Shown in pieces: positions 43,586 to 54,400 of a stretch of 64,000 nt of DNA. Numbering within the stretch: position 1 is the stretch's first letter; each line of letters starts with the position of its first letter. Source of the DNA: Pelomonas caseinilytica (GTDB lineage: Bacteria; Pseudomonadota; Gammaproteobacteria; Burkholderiales; Burkholderiaceae_C). The stretch lies in the NCBI RefSeq assembly GCF_021353235.1, contig NZ_JAJTWT010000004.1, positions 310,001 through 374,000 of the forward strand. The letters are read 5' to 3'. A model generated the notes under the pieces. That model was given only the letters and a program-made list of their open reading frames with translations. It was not told the origin of the DNA and searched no databases. Both the position numbers and the translations under genes were made by a program.

Positions 43586-43623
43586 GGCCGGGCGGCCCGC
43601 AGTGCGGGGCCGCCCGGCCTTTT
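43586..43623 (+). terminator. Hairpin terminator after the xyloglucan TonB receptor
   Basis: A 15-base GC-rich stem (43586-43600 with 43604-43619, one bulged G) followed by TTTT. It is only 13 bases before the GH35 start, so it probably lowers expression of the downstream enzymes relative to the receptor and does not end the operon. Confidence 0.7.
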
Positions 43624-43635
43624 ACGGAACATGCG

Positions 43636-45270
43636 ATGAAGACCTCCTCCCTCCTGGCCGCGGCCCTGGCCGGCCTGCTGTCGCTGCAGGCCGCAGCAGC
43701 CGAGGCGCCGCGCCTGGTCACGCGCGACGGCCGCCACGCCCTGCTCGTCGACGGCAAGCCCTTCCTCATCCTCGGCGGCCAGGCGCACAACTCCAGCAAC
43801 TACCCCGAGGCGCTGAAGACGGTATGGCCGGCCATCGACGACCTCAAGGCCAATACCCTGCTGATGCCGGTGGCCTGGGAACAGGTGGAGCCGCAGGAGG
43901 GCCGCTTCGACTTCAGCTTCCTCGACACGCTGGTGAAGCAGGCGCGCGAGCACGGGAAGCACCTCGTGCTGCTGTGGTTCGGCACCTGGAAGAACACCAG
44001 CGCCCAGTACACGCCCGAATGGGTCAAGCTCGACCCGCAGCGCTTTCCCTTCAACGTCGACCGCGAAGGCAAGGCCAACTACAGCCTCAGCCCCTTCGGC
44101 GCCGAAACGCTCAAGGCCGACAAGCGCGCCTTCGTCGCGCTGATGGGCCACCTGAAGAAGATCGACGGCGACCGGCACACCGTGCTGATGGTGCAGGTCG
44201 AGAACGAGGTCGGCACCTACGGCCTCGTGCGTGACTTCAGCCCCGCCGCCCAGGCCGCCTTCGAGCAGCCCGTGCCCGCCGCCGTGCTGGAGCGCCAGAA
44301 ACCCAGGGCCGCCGCCACGGGCAGCTGGCGCGAGGTCTACGGCGACTATGCCGACGAGTACTTCCACGCCTGGGCCGTGGCCCGATACATCGGCGAGATC
44401 GCGGCGGCCGGCCGCGCCGTCTACGACCTGCCGATGTACGTCAACAACGCCCTGCGCGACCCGCTGGAGCAACCGCCCAAGCCCTGGAACAAGAACTTCG
44501 CCAGCGGCGGCCCGACCTGGGACGTCATCGGCATCTACAAGGCCGCGGCGCCCGCCATCGACATCGCCGCCCCCGACGTCTACAACCCCGAGTCCGCGCA
44601 GGTGAACGCCAACCTCGGCCTGTTCCAGCGCCCCGACAACGCGCTGTGGATTCCCGAGATCGGCTCCAAGCCGGCCTACGGCCGCTTCCTCTACGCCATG
44701 CTCGGCCGCGGCGCCATCGGCGTCTCGCCCTTCGGCATCGACTACTTCGACTACACCAACCACCCGCTGGGCACGCAGGCCACCGACAAGGCCATCGTCC
44801 AGCCCTTCGAGCGGGTCTACCGCATGTTCGCGCCCCTCCAGCGGCAGTGGGCGCAATGGGCCTTCGAGGGCCGGACCCAGGGCATTGGCGAGGGCGACGA
44901 CCGCAAGCCCCAGCAGCTCGACTTCCCTGGCTGGACGGCCAAGCTGACCTACCGCCTCGGCCGCTTCGGCGAGGCCAGCTGGGGCGGCGACTACGCCAAG
45001 CCGGCGCCCGGCACCGAGGAGCCCGGCGGCGGCGCCGCCATCGCGCAAATCGGGCCTGACGAATTCATCCTCATCGGCGAGCGCGTGCGCGTGCGCATGG
45101 AGCCGGCCGCCGGCACCAGCGGCATGCTGCTGCGCGCCGAGCAAGGCCGCTTCGACGCCGAAGGCCGCTGGCAGATGGAGCGCGTCTGGAACGGCGACCA
45201 GGTCGACTACGGCCTGAACCTGCCGGCCGAGCCGGTGATGCTCAAGATCAAGATGGGACGGCCTCGTTGA
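43636..45270 (+). CDS. GH35 beta-galactosidase, xyloglucan type
   Basis: 544 residues with a signal peptide (about 1-22, ending AAAAEA). The catalytic pair is E191 in QVENEVGTYG (proton donor) and E341 in IPEIG (nucleophile). The sequence, including LILGGQAHNSSNYP and a C-terminal beta-domain of the DUF5597 kind, matches the GH35 group that contains Cellvibrio japonicus Bgl35A, a xyloglucan-specific beta-galactosidase. It would remove galactose from side chains in the periplasm once fucose is gone. Its stop shares one base with the GH74 start (TGATG). Confidence 0.9.
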   Translation: MKTSSLLAAALAGLLSLQAAAAEAPRLVTRDGRHALLVDGKPFLILGGQAHNSSNYPEALKTVWPAIDDLKANTLLMPVAWEQVEPQEGRFDFSFLDTLVKQAREHGKHLVLLWFGTWKNTSAQYTPEWVKLDPQRFPFNVDREGKANYSLSPFGAETLKADKRAFVALMGHLKKIDGDRHTVLMVQVENEVGTYGLVRDFSPAAQAAFEQPVPAAVLERQKPRAAATGSWREVYGDYADEYFHAWAVARYIGEIAAAGRAVYDLPMYVNNALRDPLEQPPKPWNKNFASGGPTWDVIGIYKAAAPAIDIAAPDVYNPESAQVNANLGLFQRPDNALWIPEIGSKPAYGRFLYAMLGRGAIGVSPFGIDYFDYTNHPLGTQATDKAIVQPFERVYRMFAPLQRQWAQWAFEGRTQGIGEGDDRKPQQLDFPGWTAKLTYRLGRFGEASWGGDYAKPAPGTEEPGGGAAIAQIGPDEFILIGERVRVRMEPAAGTSGMLLRAEQGRFDAEGRWQMERVWNGDQVDYGLNLPAEPVMLKIKMGRPR

Positions 45271-47462
45271 TGCTGCGCCGCCGCCACCTGCTGCAGGCCG
45301 CCGGCCTGATGAGCCTGCCCGCCTGGGCGGCGGAAGGCGCGCCCGCCTACGACTGGCGCAGCCTGACCTTCGGCGCCGGCGGCTTCATCGACGGCTTCGT
45401 CTTCCACCCGCGTGAGCGCGGCCTGCTCTACTGCCGCACCGACATCGGCGGGGCCTACCGCTTCGATGCCGCGGCACGGCGCTGGCAGCCGCTGCTCGAC
45501 CACCTCGGCCGGGCCGATTCCGACCTGATGGGCGTGCTCAGCCTGGCGGTGGACCCGACGGACGCCAACCGCGTCTATGCCGCCTGCGGCCTCTACACCC
45601 ACGGTGGCGCCCGCGCCGCCGCCCTGCTCGCCTCCACCGACCGCGGCGCCAGCTGGCAGCAGCACGAACTCGGCCTCAAGCTGCTGGGCAACGGCCCCGG
45701 ACGCGGCTCGGGCGAGCGCCTGCAGGTCGACCCCGACCGCCCCGAGCGCCTGCTGCTGGGCAGCTCGCAGGACGGCCTGCTGCAAAGCACAGACCGCGGC
45801 CGCAGCTTCAGCCGCCTGGCCGGCTTCCCGGCCCGGCACGTGTCCCTCGTGCTCTTCGACCCGCGCAGCGGCCAGGGCGGCACGGGCTGCCGCACCGTCT
45901 ACGCCGGCAGCCACGACCAGCCCGGCCTGTTCGTGTCCACGGACGGCGGCGTCAGCTTCGCCCGCATCGCCGAGCTGCCGGCCCAGGCGCCGCAGCGTGC
46001 GGCCTTCGGCCCGGATGGCTCGCTCTACGTCAGCCTCGCGGCGGGTGCGCCCGGCAGCGTCGTCAACCCGAGCTACGCCAAGACGGGCAGCGTCTGGCGC
46101 CGCTCGCCCGACGGCCGCTGGCGCGACATCACGCCGCTGAAGCCCACGGCCGCCCAGCCCTTCGGCTATTCGGGCCTGGACGCCGATGCCTCCCGCCCCG
46201 GCCGCCTCGTCGTCTCCACCATCGAGCGCTGGAAGCCGGGCGACGAGATCTTCGTCTCCGACGACTTCGGTGCCAGCTGGACGCCGCTGAGCCCGCGCTC
46301 GCGCTTCGACGACAGCCGCCACCCCTGGCTGCAGGCCTACCAGAAGAAGCAGCACCACGCCCTCGGCCACTGGCTGGCCGACCTCAAGCTCGACCCCCAC
46401 GACGGCGCGCATGCCGTCTACGGCACCGGCTACGGCTTGTGGATGACCCACAACCTCGGCGCCGAGCGCGTGGACTGGGACTTCACGGTCGAAAACATCG
46501 AGGAGACCGCCACCCTCGGCCTGGAGAGCCCCTCCGGCGGCGCCTCGCTGCTGGCCGCCATGGGCGACGTCTCGGGCGCCGCCTGGGACGACCTCTCGCA
46601 GGGCCCGCGCAGCGGCATCTTCCTGCCCGCTGGCGAGACCTGCCGCTCCATCGCCTCGGCCGAACTCAACCCCGGCATCCTCGCCCGCACCTCCGACATG
46701 GCGCCGAACGGCGGCTACCTGTCCACCGACGGCGGCGCCAGCTGGCAGCCCTTCGGCCCCTCGCCCTCGCGGGCCACGCAGACGCCGCAAGGCTGGCGCG
46801 CGTCCACCGGCCAGGTCGCCGTCTCGGCGCGCGGCGGCTTCCTGCTCTGGGTGCCCGAGAGGCAGGCCGCCCTGTTCTCCCGCGACCGCGGCCGGACCTG
46901 GTCCCAGAGCGAAGGCTGGCCGGCCGAGCGCGACGTGGTGCTCAGCCCCGTCGCCGACCGGGCCGTCGAGGGCGTGTTCTACGTGCACGATCGTGCCGCC
47001 GGCCGCATCCTCGTCAGCGTGGACGGCGGTGCCACGTTCACGCCCGCCCTCACCGGCCTGCCCAAGCTCGAAGCCTGGCAGCACGCCCAGCTCGTCTGCG
47101 CGCCCGGCAAGGCCCGCGACCTCTGGCTCTGCCTGCCCGACGGCCTGCTGCACGTGGCCGGCGCCGACGCCCGGGCCCAGACCCTGCGCGGCGTCGTGGA
47201 GCCCTGGCGCGTGGCCATCGGCAAGGCCGCCGAGGGCGCGGCCTACCACGCCGTCTACGTCTGGGGACGGGTGCTGGTCGGCGGCGATCCGGTCGAAGGC
47301 CTGTTCCGCTCCACCGACGCTGGCGCCAGCTGGCAGCGCATCAACGACGACCGCCACCGCTACGGCCGCCTCAACGCCATGGCGGCCGACCCGCTGGAGT
47401 TCGGCGTCGTCTACCTCGCCCCCGAAGGGCGCGGCGTCGTCATCGGGAAGCCCCGAGCATGA
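45270..47462 (+). CDS. GH74 xyloglucanase
   Basis: 730 residues. The N-terminus carries a Tat-like motif ([10 protein letters not shown]) and ends in a cleavable AWAAEG, so export in folded form is likely. The GH74 start block [30 protein letters not shown] is intact and contains one catalytic aspartate; [19 protein letters not shown] in the second propeller holds the other region. Repeated TDGGxSW-type Asp-box turns mark the twin seven-bladed propellers. The family cleaves the beta-1,4-glucan backbone of xyloglucan. No carbohydrate-binding module is attached. ATG 45270 is preferred over the adjacent TTG. It overlaps the GH95 gene by four bases. Confidence 0.92.
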   Translation: MLRRRHLLQAAGLMSLPAWAAEGAPAYDWRSLTFGAGGFIDGFVFHPRERGLLYCRTDIGGAYRFDAAARRWQPLLDHLGRADSDLMGVLSLAVDPTDANRVYAACGLYTHGGARAAALLASTDRGASWQQHELGLKLLGNGPGRGSGERLQVDPDRPERLLLGSSQDGLLQSTDRGRSFSRLAGFPARHVSLVLFDPRSGQGGTGCRTVYAGSHDQPGLFVSTDGGVSFARIAELPAQAPQRAAFGPDGSLYVSLAAGAPGSVVNPSYAKTGSVWRRSPDGRWRDITPLKPTAAQPFGYSGLDADASRPGRLVVSTIERWKPGDEIFVSDDFGASWTPLSPRSRFDDSRHPWLQAYQKKQHHALGHWLADLKLDPHDGAHAVYGTGYGLWMTHNLGAERVDWDFTVENIEETATLGLESPSGGASLLAAMGDVSGAAWDDLSQGPRSGIFLPAGETCRSIASAELNPGILARTSDMAPNGGYLSTDGGASWQPFGPSPSRATQTPQGWRASTGQVAVSARGGFLLWVPERQAALFSRDRGRTWSQSEGWPAERDVVLSPVADRAVEGVFYVHDRAAGRILVSVDGGATFTPALTGLPKLEAWQHAQLVCAPGKARDLWLCLPDGLLHVAGADARAQTLRGVVEPWRVAIGKAAEGAAYHAVYVWGRVLVGGDPVEGLFRSTDAGASWQRINDDRHRYGRLNAMAADPLEFGVVYLAPEGRGVVIGKPRA

Positions 47463-49807
47463 GAGCACTCAAATTGCGACCCTGGCTGCATTCCGTCGTC
47501 GCTCTGCTGCTGGCCGCCACGCTGCCGCTGCAGGCCGCCGAGCCCTTGTTGCGTTATGACCAGGCCGCACCCGACACGCCCCAGGGCTGGGAGCAGCGCG
47601 CCCTGCCCATCGGCAACGGCCGCCTGGGCGCCATGCTCTTCGGCCAGGTCGCGCGCGACCGGCTGCAGTTCAACGACATCACCCTCTGGACCGGCGACCG
47701 CCGCGCGCTGGGCGCCTACCAACCCTTCGGCGACGTCGTGCTCGAACTCGACGCCGGCGCGGCGCCGGTCGAGGGCTACCGCCGCGAACTCGACCTCGCC
47801 CGAGCCCGCCACCGCCTCGCCTACGAACAGGGCGGCGTGCACTTCGAGCGCGTCGCCTTCGCCAGCCATCCGGCCCAGGTCATCGTCTGGCGGCTCGCCG
47901 CCGACCGGCCCGGCCGCTACAGCGGCCGACTCAGGCTGACCGACCGCCACGGCGCCGCGCTGTCCGCCGAGGGCGCCGCCCTCACCGCCGTGGGCGCCCT
48001 GCCCAACGGCCTGGCCTACGCCAGCCAGCTGCGCGTGCTGCACGAAGGCGGCAGCATGAGCGCCGAGGGCGACGCCCTGGTGTTCCGCGGCTGCGACGCG
48101 CTGACGCTGATCCTCGGCGCCGGCACCAGCTTTGCCGACGGCGGGGCGCCGCTGCCGCGCGTGCAGGCCCAGGTGGCCGCCGCCATCGCCCGGCCCTGGG
48201 CCGAATTGCGCGCCGAGCACGAGGCCGACGTCGCCGCCCTGCTCGGCCGCGTGCAGCTGGACCTCGGCGCCAGCCCCGCCGAGCGCCGCTCGCTGACGAC
48301 CGACGCGCGCCTGGCCGCCTACACCCGCGACGGCGGCGACCCCGAACTGGAGGCGTTGTACTTCCAGTTCGGCCGCTACCTGCTCGCCAGCAGCTCGCGG
48401 CTGAGTTCGCAACCCGGGCTGCCAGCCAACCTGCAGGGCCTGTGGAACGACAGCCTCACACCGCCGTGGAATGCCGATTACCACAGCAACATCAACCTGC
48501 AGATGAACTACTGGCCGGCCGAACCGACCAACCTGGCGGAGACGGCGCGGCCTTTCCACCGCTTCGTGCAGCGCCTGATCCCCGAATGGCGCCGCCCCGT
48601 CGCCGAGCGGGCCGCCCAGGCGCTGAAGGACCCGGCCGCGCTGCCGCCCGAGACGCCGCCCTGGGACCACTCGGTGCAGCCGCCCGTCGAGACCTTCCTC
48701 AGCTCAGTGAGCCCCCAAGGCCGAACTGCGTCCGACCCGCGCCCCGTGCGCGGCTGGACGCTGCGCACCGCGACCAACCCCTTCGGCGCCCAGACCTACC
48801 TCTGGAACATGACGGGCAATGCCTGGTATGCCCGCCACTTCTGGGAGCACTACGCCTTCACGCAGGACCGCGCCTTCCTGCGCGACGAGGCCTGGCCGGT
48901 GCTCAAGGAGGTGGGCGAGTTCTGGGAAGACCGGCTGGTCGCCGCGCCGGACGGCCGCCTCGTCGCACCCAACGGCTGGTCGCCCGAGCACGGCCCCATC
49001 CAGGACGGCGTGGCCTACGACCAGCAGATCCTGTGGGACCTGTTCGACAACATCGCCCAGGCCGCCGAGGTGCTGGGCGACCGGGCCGCGCGCGACCATG
49101 CCGCCCGGCTGCGCGACCGCCTTGCCGGCCCGCGCATCGGCAGCTGGGGCCAGCTGCTGGAGTGGCCGCAGGAACTGCACGACCCGGTGCTGGACACGCC
49201 GCGCGACACGCATCGCCACGTCTCCCACCTGTTCGCCCTCTACCCCGGCCGGCAGATCTCCACCGCCCGCACGCCCGAGCTGGCTGCCGCCGCTCGCAAG
49301 ACCCTGCAGGCCCGCGGTGACGTCAGCACCGGCTGGTCCATGGCCTGGAAGATGGCCTACTGGGCCCGGCTGCGCGACGGCGACCATGCCCACGAGCTGC
49401 TGCGCGGCCTGCTGGCCACGCCCGGCGCCCGCAGCGTCCGGACCGGCGGCGAGGTCAACCAGGGCGGCACCTATCCCAACCTCTTCGACGCCCATCCGCC
49501 CTTCCAGATCGACGGCAACTTCGGCGCCACGGCCGCCATCGCCGAGATGCTGCTGCAATCGCAGGACGGCATCATCGAGCTGCTGCCCGCACTGCCGGCC
49601 GCCTGGCCGAACGGCGCCGTCAAGGGGCTGCGCAGCCGCGGGGGCTTCGAGGTCGACATCGCCTGGGCCGATGGCCGCCTGACGCGCGCCACCATCCGCT
49701 CGGTCGCCGGTGCCGGCGGCGGCACGGCCCGCTGGGGCCGCCACCTCGTCGACCTCCGGCTCGAGCCCGGCCAGGCGCGAACCCTGCTGGCCTCCGACTT
49801 CCAATGA
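47459..49807 (+). CDS. GH95 alpha-L-fucosidase (or alpha-L-galactosidase)
   Basis: 782 residues with a signal peptide (about 1-26, ending LQAAE). The N-terminal beta-sandwich begins [19 protein letters not shown]. The barrel region carries the GH95 hallmarks [48 protein letters not shown] and [13 protein letters not shown], and a C-terminal block with [21 protein letters not shown]95 enzymes remove alpha-1,2-linked L-fucose or L-galactose by inversion. In this locus it would take fucose off xyloglucan side chains before the GH35 acts. The start overlaps the GH74 stop (ATGA). No fucose catabolic genes are in the window. Confidence 0.91.
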   Translation: MRALKLRPWLHSVVALLLAATLPLQAAEPLLRYDQAAPDTPQGWEQRALPIGNGRLGAMLFGQVARDRLQFNDITLWTGDRRALGAYQPFGDVVLELDAGAAPVEGYRRELDLARARHRLAYEQGGVHFERVAFASHPAQVIVWRLAADRPGRYSGRLRLTDRHGAALSAEGAALTAVGALPNGLAYASQLRVLHEGGSMSAEGDALVFRGCDALTLILGAGTSFADGGAPLPRVQAQVAAAIARPWAELRAEHEADVAALLGRVQLDLGASPAERRSLTTDARLAAYTRDGGDPELEALYFQFGRYLLASSSRLSSQPGLPANLQGLWNDSLTPPWNADYHSNINLQMNYWPAEPTNLAETARPFHRFVQRLIPEWRRPVAERAAQALKDPAALPPETPPWDHSVQPPVETFLSSVSPQGRTASDPRPVRGWTLRTATNPFGAQTYLWNMTGNAWYARHFWEHYAFTQDRAFLRDEAWPVLKEVGEFWEDRLVAAPDGRLVAPNGWSPEHGPIQDGVAYDQQILWDLFDNIAQAAEVLGDRAARDHAARLRDRLAGPRIGSWGQLLEWPQELHDPVLDTPRDTHRHVSHLFALYPGRQISTARTPELAAAARKTLQARGDVSTGWSMAWKMAYWARLRDGDHAHELLRGLLATPGARSVRTGGEVNQGGTYPNLFDAHPPFQIDGNFGATAAIAEMLLQSQDGIIELLPALPAAWPNGAVKGLRSRGGFEVDIAWADGRLTRATIRSVAGAGGGTARWGRHLVDLRLEPGQARTLLASDFQ

Positions 49808-49870
49808 CATGACCGCGCCCATCACCGCTCTCACCCCCTGGCTCGCGCCCTGACGGCCACGCCTGACTCC

Positions 49871-51229
49871 ATGACCGCACTGACCTACTCCAGCCCCTTC
49901 CCCGCCGACTTCGTGTTCGGCGTCGCCGCCGCCTCCGCCCAGATCGAGGGCGCCGCCTTCCAGGACGGCAAGGGCGAATCCATCTGGGACCGCTTCTGCC
50001 GCCGCCCCGGCGCCGTGCACGACGGCGACACCCTCGACGTCGCCTGCGACCACTACCACCGCTTCGACGAGGACTTCGCGCTGATGGCCTCGCTCGGCGT
50101 CAAGAACTACCGCCTGTCCCTCGCCTGGCCCCGCATCTACCCGGACGGCGATGGCGAGCTCAACCCGGCCGGGCTTGACTTCTACCGCCGCCTCTTCGCC
50201 AGCATGAAGAAGCACGGCATCACGCCCTGGGTCACCCTCTTTCACTGGGACCTGCCGCAGTCCCTGGAGGACCGCGGCGGCTGGACCTCGCGCGTCACCG
50301 TGGACGCCTTCGCCCGCTATGCCGACACCGTCGTCAAGGCCTTCGCCGGCGAGGTGAAGCACTGGATCACGATGAACGAGATCCGCTGCTTCACCCTGCT
50401 GGGCTACGGCAGCGGCACCAAGGCGCCGGGCCGCAAGGAGAACGCCGCCGTGGTGGCGCAGACCTTCCACCACGCCCTGCTCTGCCACGGCCACGGCGTG
50501 CGGGCGGTGCGCGAGTTCGGCGGCGCGGGCGCGGTCGTCGGCCTCACCGACAACTGCGACGTCTGCATCCCCGTCACCGAGACGCCCGCGGACATCGCCG
50601 CGGCCCAGGCCTGGTTCCTGGAGAAGAACGCCCACGTGCTGGGTGCCATGCATGCCGGGCGTTATCCCGAGGTCTACCTGGCCCGCATGGGCGCCGACGC
50701 GCCCCAGGTGCTGCCCGGCGACTTCGAGCTCATCAGCCTGCCCACCGACCACCTCGGCCTGAACATCTACACCGGCACCTACGTGCGCGCCGGCCGCGAC
50801 GGCGCCGCCTGGGAGGCCGTGCCGCTGCCGGCCAACTACCCGCGCGCCGACAGCCCCTGGCTGCACATCGCGCCGCAGTCCATCTACTGGGCCACGCGCT
50901 TCTGCGCCGAGCTCTACGGCCACAAGTCGCTCTACATCACCGAGAACGGCTGCGGCTACAACGACGAGCCGGTGGTGAACGGCGAAGTGCTGGACCTGCA
51001 CCGCCGCGACTTCCTGCGCAACCACCTGCGCGAGGCCCACCGCGCCATCGCCGACGGCGTGCCGCTGCACGGCTACTTCCTGTGGAGCTTCATCGACAAC
51101 TACGAATGGGAAGACGGCTACCAGCGCCGCTTCGGCATCGTGCATTGCGACTACGCCACGCAGGTCCGCACGCCCAAGCTGTCGGCCCGCTATTACGCCG
51201 AGGTGATGCGCGAGCGCCGCATCCTGTGA
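49871..51229 (+). CDS. GH1 beta-glucosidase
   Basis: 452 residues, no signal peptide, so cytoplasmic. The proton donor is E170 in TMNEI, where most family members read TxNEP. The nucleophile is E358 in ITENG, and WSFIDNYEWEDGYQRRFG completes the glucose-binding site. N-terminal FPADFVFGVAAASAQIEG is canonical. It hydrolyses terminal beta-glucose from cello- or xylogluco-oligosaccharides and would alternate with the GH31 alpha-xylosidase in the cytoplasm. ATG 49871 follows the GH95 stop by 63 bases in which nothing else is seen. A 160-base gap without visible signals follows it. Confidence 0.92.
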   Translation: MTALTYSSPFPADFVFGVAAASAQIEGAAFQDGKGESIWDRFCRRPGAVHDGDTLDVACDHYHRFDEDFALMASLGVKNYRLSLAWPRIYPDGDGELNPAGLDFYRRLFASMKKHGITPWVTLFHWDLPQSLEDRGGWTSRVTVDAFARYADTVVKAFAGEVKHWITMNEIRCFTLLGYGSGTKAPGRKENAAVVAQTFHHALLCHGHGVRAVREFGGAGAVVGLTDNCDVCIPVTETPADIAAAQAWFLEKNAHVLGAMHAGRYPEVYLARMGADAPQVLPGDFELISLPTDHLGLNIYTGTYVRAGRDGAAWEAVPLPANYPRADSPWLHIAPQSIYWATRFCAELYGHKSLYITENGCGYNDEPVVNGEVLDLHRRDFLRNHLREAHRAIADGVPLHGYFLWSFIDNYEWEDGYQRRFGIVHCDYATQVRTPKLSARYYAEVMRERRIL

Positions 51230-51389
51230 GCCCCTCGTCCAGCCCCGCCGTGCTGAACGCAGGCGCGCCTGACCGGTCCCCCGAGGGGACGGCGACGCTC
51301 GCGGCATCGAGCCGCGAGCACGTCGCCAGCGCGGGCCGGCTCCGGAACGGCCGCGCGCTCGGCCCGCAAAAACCCAATCCACGTCTGCC

Positions 51390-52826
51390 ATGAAACCGGA
51401 ACATCTGCCGCTCACCCAAGCCGTTCGCCCCGCCGACCGCCTGCCCCTGCGGCAGAAGATCGGCTTCGGCCTGGGTTCCATCCTCGACATGTGGGGCCAC
51501 TGGCTCTACCCGTCGCTGGCCTACCAGGTCTTCAACATCTTCCTCGGCGTGGCCCCCGGGCTGATCTCGACGGTGCAGATGATCAAGATCTTCATCGACG
51601 CCGGCTCCGATGCCGTCTTCGGCTGGATCTCCGACAACACACGCACCCGCTACGGCCGGCGCCGGCCCTTCATCCTCGTCGGCGGCGTACTCGCCGGCAT
51701 CGGCCTGCCGCTGATGTTCGCCGTCGGCCGCGGTTGGACCGACTCGCAGTACTTCGTGTTCATGCTGATCAGCATGATCATCTACGTGCCGGTGATGAGC
51801 TGCTTCAACATGCCCTGGAACAGCCTGGGCGCGGAGATGACGCCCGACTACCACGAGCGCACGACGGTGATGGCCTTTCGCAACGCCATCCAGAAGGGGC
51901 CCGAGCTGGCGATGTTCTTCGCCGCGCAGTTCACGACGCTGGCCATCTTCAACGGCGCCAACGGCAAGCCCGACATCCTGCGCGGCGCCCAGACCTACTG
52001 CGCCATCCTCGGCGCCATCATGGTGGCCGCCTCCATCGCCATCTTCCTGCTGGTGCGCGAGCGCTACTACGAGAAGCTGGTGGCCCGCACGCAGACCCAC
52101 ATCCCCTTCGCCGACACGCTCTGGCGCACGCTGCGCTGCCGGCCGTTCCGGCGCATCCTGGGCGTGATGCTGGCCTACGGCACCGGCACGGCCATGGTCA
52201 GCACGCTGGGCTACTACGCCACGGTCTACTACGTCTGCCGCGGCGACGTGGTGCAGGGCGCCCAGTGGAACACCGCCATGGGCCTGGCGGGCATGGCCTT
52301 CGGGTTCGCCGGCATCCCCTTCTTCGCCTGGGTGGCGCGCCGCCGGGGCAAGCGGGTCGGCCTGGCCACGGCCCTGCTGCTGGCCATCTGCGCCTTCATC
52401 GGCGACTGGTGGCTCTACGACCCCGCGCGGCCCTACCTGCAGCTCTTCGCCTGCGGCTTCGTCGCCTTCACCGGCGCGGGCTTCTGGACGCTCTACAACG
52501 CCACGCTGGGCGACGTGGTCGACTACGACGAGCAGCAGACCGGCCAGCGCCGCGAGGGGTCGTTCTCGGCCTGCCAGTCGTGGATCTCCAAGCTCGGCAT
52601 CGCGCTGGGCGTCGGCGCCTCGGGCTGGATCCTGCAGTTCACCGGCTTCGACGCCAAGCAGGCCGTGCAGGACCCGCACGCCATCTTCATGATCCGCATC
52701 CTGCTGTCGAGCATCCCGGTCATCGGCCTGGTGCTGGCGCTGATTTCGCTGCTGCGCTTCGAGCTGACCGAAGACCGCGTGCTGGACATCCGCCGCCGGC
52801 TCGAAGAGACGCGGGGGCACGTATGA
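51390..52826 (+). CDS. GPH-family sugar:cation symporter
   Basis: 478 residues with about 12 membrane helices. N-terminal LRQKIGFGLGSILDMWGHW and the loop after helix 2, DAVFGWISDNTRTRYGRRRPFIL, are signatures of the glycoside-pentoside-hexuronide family. The mid-loop PWNSLGAEMTPDYHERTTVMAFRN and late DVVDYDEQQTGQRREGSFSA also fit. It imports sugars or oligosaccharides across the inner membrane with H+ or Na+. In this operon, xylogluco-oligosaccharides or their monosaccharides are the likely cargo. The stop overlaps the GH43 start (ATGA). A second inner-membrane carrier, the AmpG-like MFS protein, is encoded in the divergent arm, so the two may divide substrates. Confidence 0.9.
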   Translation: MKPEHLPLTQAVRPADRLPLRQKIGFGLGSILDMWGHWLYPSLAYQVFNIFLGVAPGLISTVQMIKIFIDAGSDAVFGWISDNTRTRYGRRRPFILVGGVLAGIGLPLMFAVGRGWTDSQYFVFMLISMIIYVPVMSCFNMPWNSLGAEMTPDYHERTTVMAFRNAIQKGPELAMFFAAQFTTLAIFNGANGKPDILRGAQTYCAILGAIMVAASIAIFLLVRERYYEKLVARTQTHIPFADTLWRTLRCRPFRRILGVMLAYGTGTAMVSTLGYYATVYYVCRGDVVQGAQWNTAMGLAGMAFGFAGIPFFAWVARRRGKRVGLATALLLAICAFIGDWWLYDPARPYLQLFACGFVAFTGAGFWTLYNATLGDVVDYDEQQTGQRREGSFSACQSWISKLGIALGVGASGWILQFTGFDAKQAVQDPHAIFMIRILLSSIPVIGLVLALISLLRFELTEDRVLDIRRRLEETRGHV

Positions 52827-54400
52827 GCGTTTCCCGCCGCCAGGCGCTGCAGGCGGCGCTGGCCAGTACTGCCGCCGCGCCGGCACTCGCCGCGCCGCGC
52901 TTCGGCACCGGCATCGAGGGCCAGCGCCGCGCCGACCTCGGCGACGGCAGCTACCGCAACCCCATCGTGCCCGGCGACCACGCCGACCCCACCGTCCTCA
53001 AGGACAGCGCCGACTACTGGATGACCTTCTCGTCCTTCCAGTCCTACCCCGGCGCCGTCATCTGGCACTCCACCGACCTCGTCAACTGGACGCCCGTCAC
53101 CGCGGCCCTGCACGAGAACATCGGCACGGTCTGGGCGATGGACCTGGTCAAGCACCGGGGCCGCTACTACCTCTACATCCCGGTGCTGCGCGACGCCGGC
53201 ATGGGCATCTTCGTCATCCACGCCGACGACATCCGCGGCCCCTGGAGCGCGCCCGTCGACCTGAACATCCCGGGCTGCATCGACCCCGGCCACGTCGTCG
53301 GCGAGGACGGCCGGCGCTACCTCTTCGTCAACGGCGGCCGGCGCGTGCGCCTGACCGACGACGGCCTGGCCACCGACGGCCCGCTGGAAGACAAGGCCTG
53401 GACGCCCTGGCAGTACCCGCAGGACTGGGTCGTCGAGATGTTCGCGCCCGAGGGCCCCAAGCTGTTCCGCCGCGGCGAGTGGTTCTACCTCGTCTCGGCC
53501 GTTGGCGGCACGGCCGGGCCGCCCACCAGCCACATGGTCACCGTCGCCCGCTCCCGCTCGGTGCACGGCCCCTGGGAGCACTGCCCGCACAACCCCATCG
53601 TGCGCACGACGAGCGCCGACGAGCCCTGGTGGTCGCGCGGCCACGCCAGCGTCGTCGAAGGGCCGGGGGGCGACTGGTGGATGGTCTACCACGGCTACGA
53701 GAACGGCTTTCGCACGCTGGGCCGCCAGGCCCTGCTCCAGCCCATCGAATGGACACCCGACGGCTGGTTCCGCGCCCGCGGCGGCACGCTGGACCGGCCG
53801 CTGGCCAAGCCGCGCGGCGGCAAGGCCGGCCCCGCCGGCGCCGCCCTCTCCGACGACTTCTCGCGCAGCCGCCTGGGCGTGCAGTGGAGCTTCCACGCGC
53901 CGGGGCCGGACGAAGCCTCGCGCCTGCGCTGGGAGGACGGCAGCCTCGTGATGCGCGGCAAGGGCCAGTCCCTGGCCGACTGCTCGCCGTTGACCTGCAT
54001 CGCCGGTGACCGCAGCTACGTCGTCAGCGTCGAGCTCGAGATCCACGGCGAGGGCCAGGGCGGCATGGCCCTGTTCTACGACGAGCGCGGCCATGCGGGC
54101 GTGGGCTTCAGCCGCAGCCACATGCTCACCTACGGCCACGGCAGCGAGCACCGCTGGGCGCGCCAGGCCATGGAGGTGCAGCGCGTTCGGCTGCAGCTCA
54201 CCAACCGCGAGAACGTGCTGACCTGGCGCTACTCCCTGGATGACGGCCGCACCTGGCGGCAGCACTACTGGCAGATGGAGGTCTCGGGCTTCCACCACAA
54301 CGTCTTCGGCGGCTTCCTGAGCCTGCGTCCGGCGCTGTTCAGTGCCGGCGCCGGGGAGGTCCGCTTCCGTCAATTCACCTACCAAGGACTGAACGCATGA
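52823..54400 (+). CDS. GH43 beta-xylosidase/alpha-L-arabinofuranosidase with C-terminal beta-sandwich
   Basis: 525 residues. A Tat-like start (SRRQALQAALAS) with cleavage after ALAA indicates export. The five-bladed propeller opens with NPIVPGDHADPTVLKDSADYWMTFSS, with the catalytic base aspartate in HADP. The glutamate region reads MFAPEGPKLFRRGEWFYL, and WWSRGHASVVEGPGGDWWMVYHGY is typical of the family. A C-terminal concanavalin-like domain (about 335-520) follows. GH43 enzymes remove alpha-arabinose or beta-xylose by inversion. In xyloglucan, arabinose or beta-xylose substituents occur in some plants, which would explain its place here. The gene overlaps both neighbours by four bases. Confidence 0.87.
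   Translation: MSVSRRQALQAALASTAAAPALAAPRFGTGIEGQRRADLGDGSYRNPIVPGDHADPTVLKDSADYWMTFSSFQSYPGAVIWHSTDLVNWTPVTAALHENIGTVWAMDLVKHRGRYYLYIPVLRDAGMGIFVIHADDIRGPWSAPVDLNIPGCIDPGHVVGEDGRRYLFVNGGRRVRLTDDGLATDGPLEDKAWTPWQYPQDWVVEMFAPEGPKLFRRGEWFYLVSAVGGTAGPPTSHMVTVARSRSVHGPWEHCPHNPIVRTTSADEPWWSRGHASVVEGPGGDWWMVYHGYENGFRTLGRQALLQPIEWTPDGWFRARGGTLDRPLAKPRGGKAGPAGAALSDDFSRSRLGVQWSFHAPGPDEASRLRWEDGSLVMRGKGQSLADCSPLTCIAGDRSYVVSVELEIHGEGQGGMALFYDERGHAGVGFSRSHMLTYGHGSEHRWARQAMEVQRVRLQLTNRENVLTWRYSLDDGRTWRQHYWQMEVSGFHHNVFGGFLSLRPALFSAGAGEVRFRQFTYQGLNA

Noticed and set aside
40573-45144. A 1523-codon open frame on the minus strand
   Set aside because: It runs antisense to the TonB receptor and GH35 genes, whose families are certain. 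Such frames arise in GC-rich DNA from third-position bias. The product is a low-complexity Val/Gly/Ala/Arg string without domains.
45207-47468. A 753-codon open frame antisense to GH74
   Set aside because: No recognisable domain; mirror frame of a clear GH74 gene.
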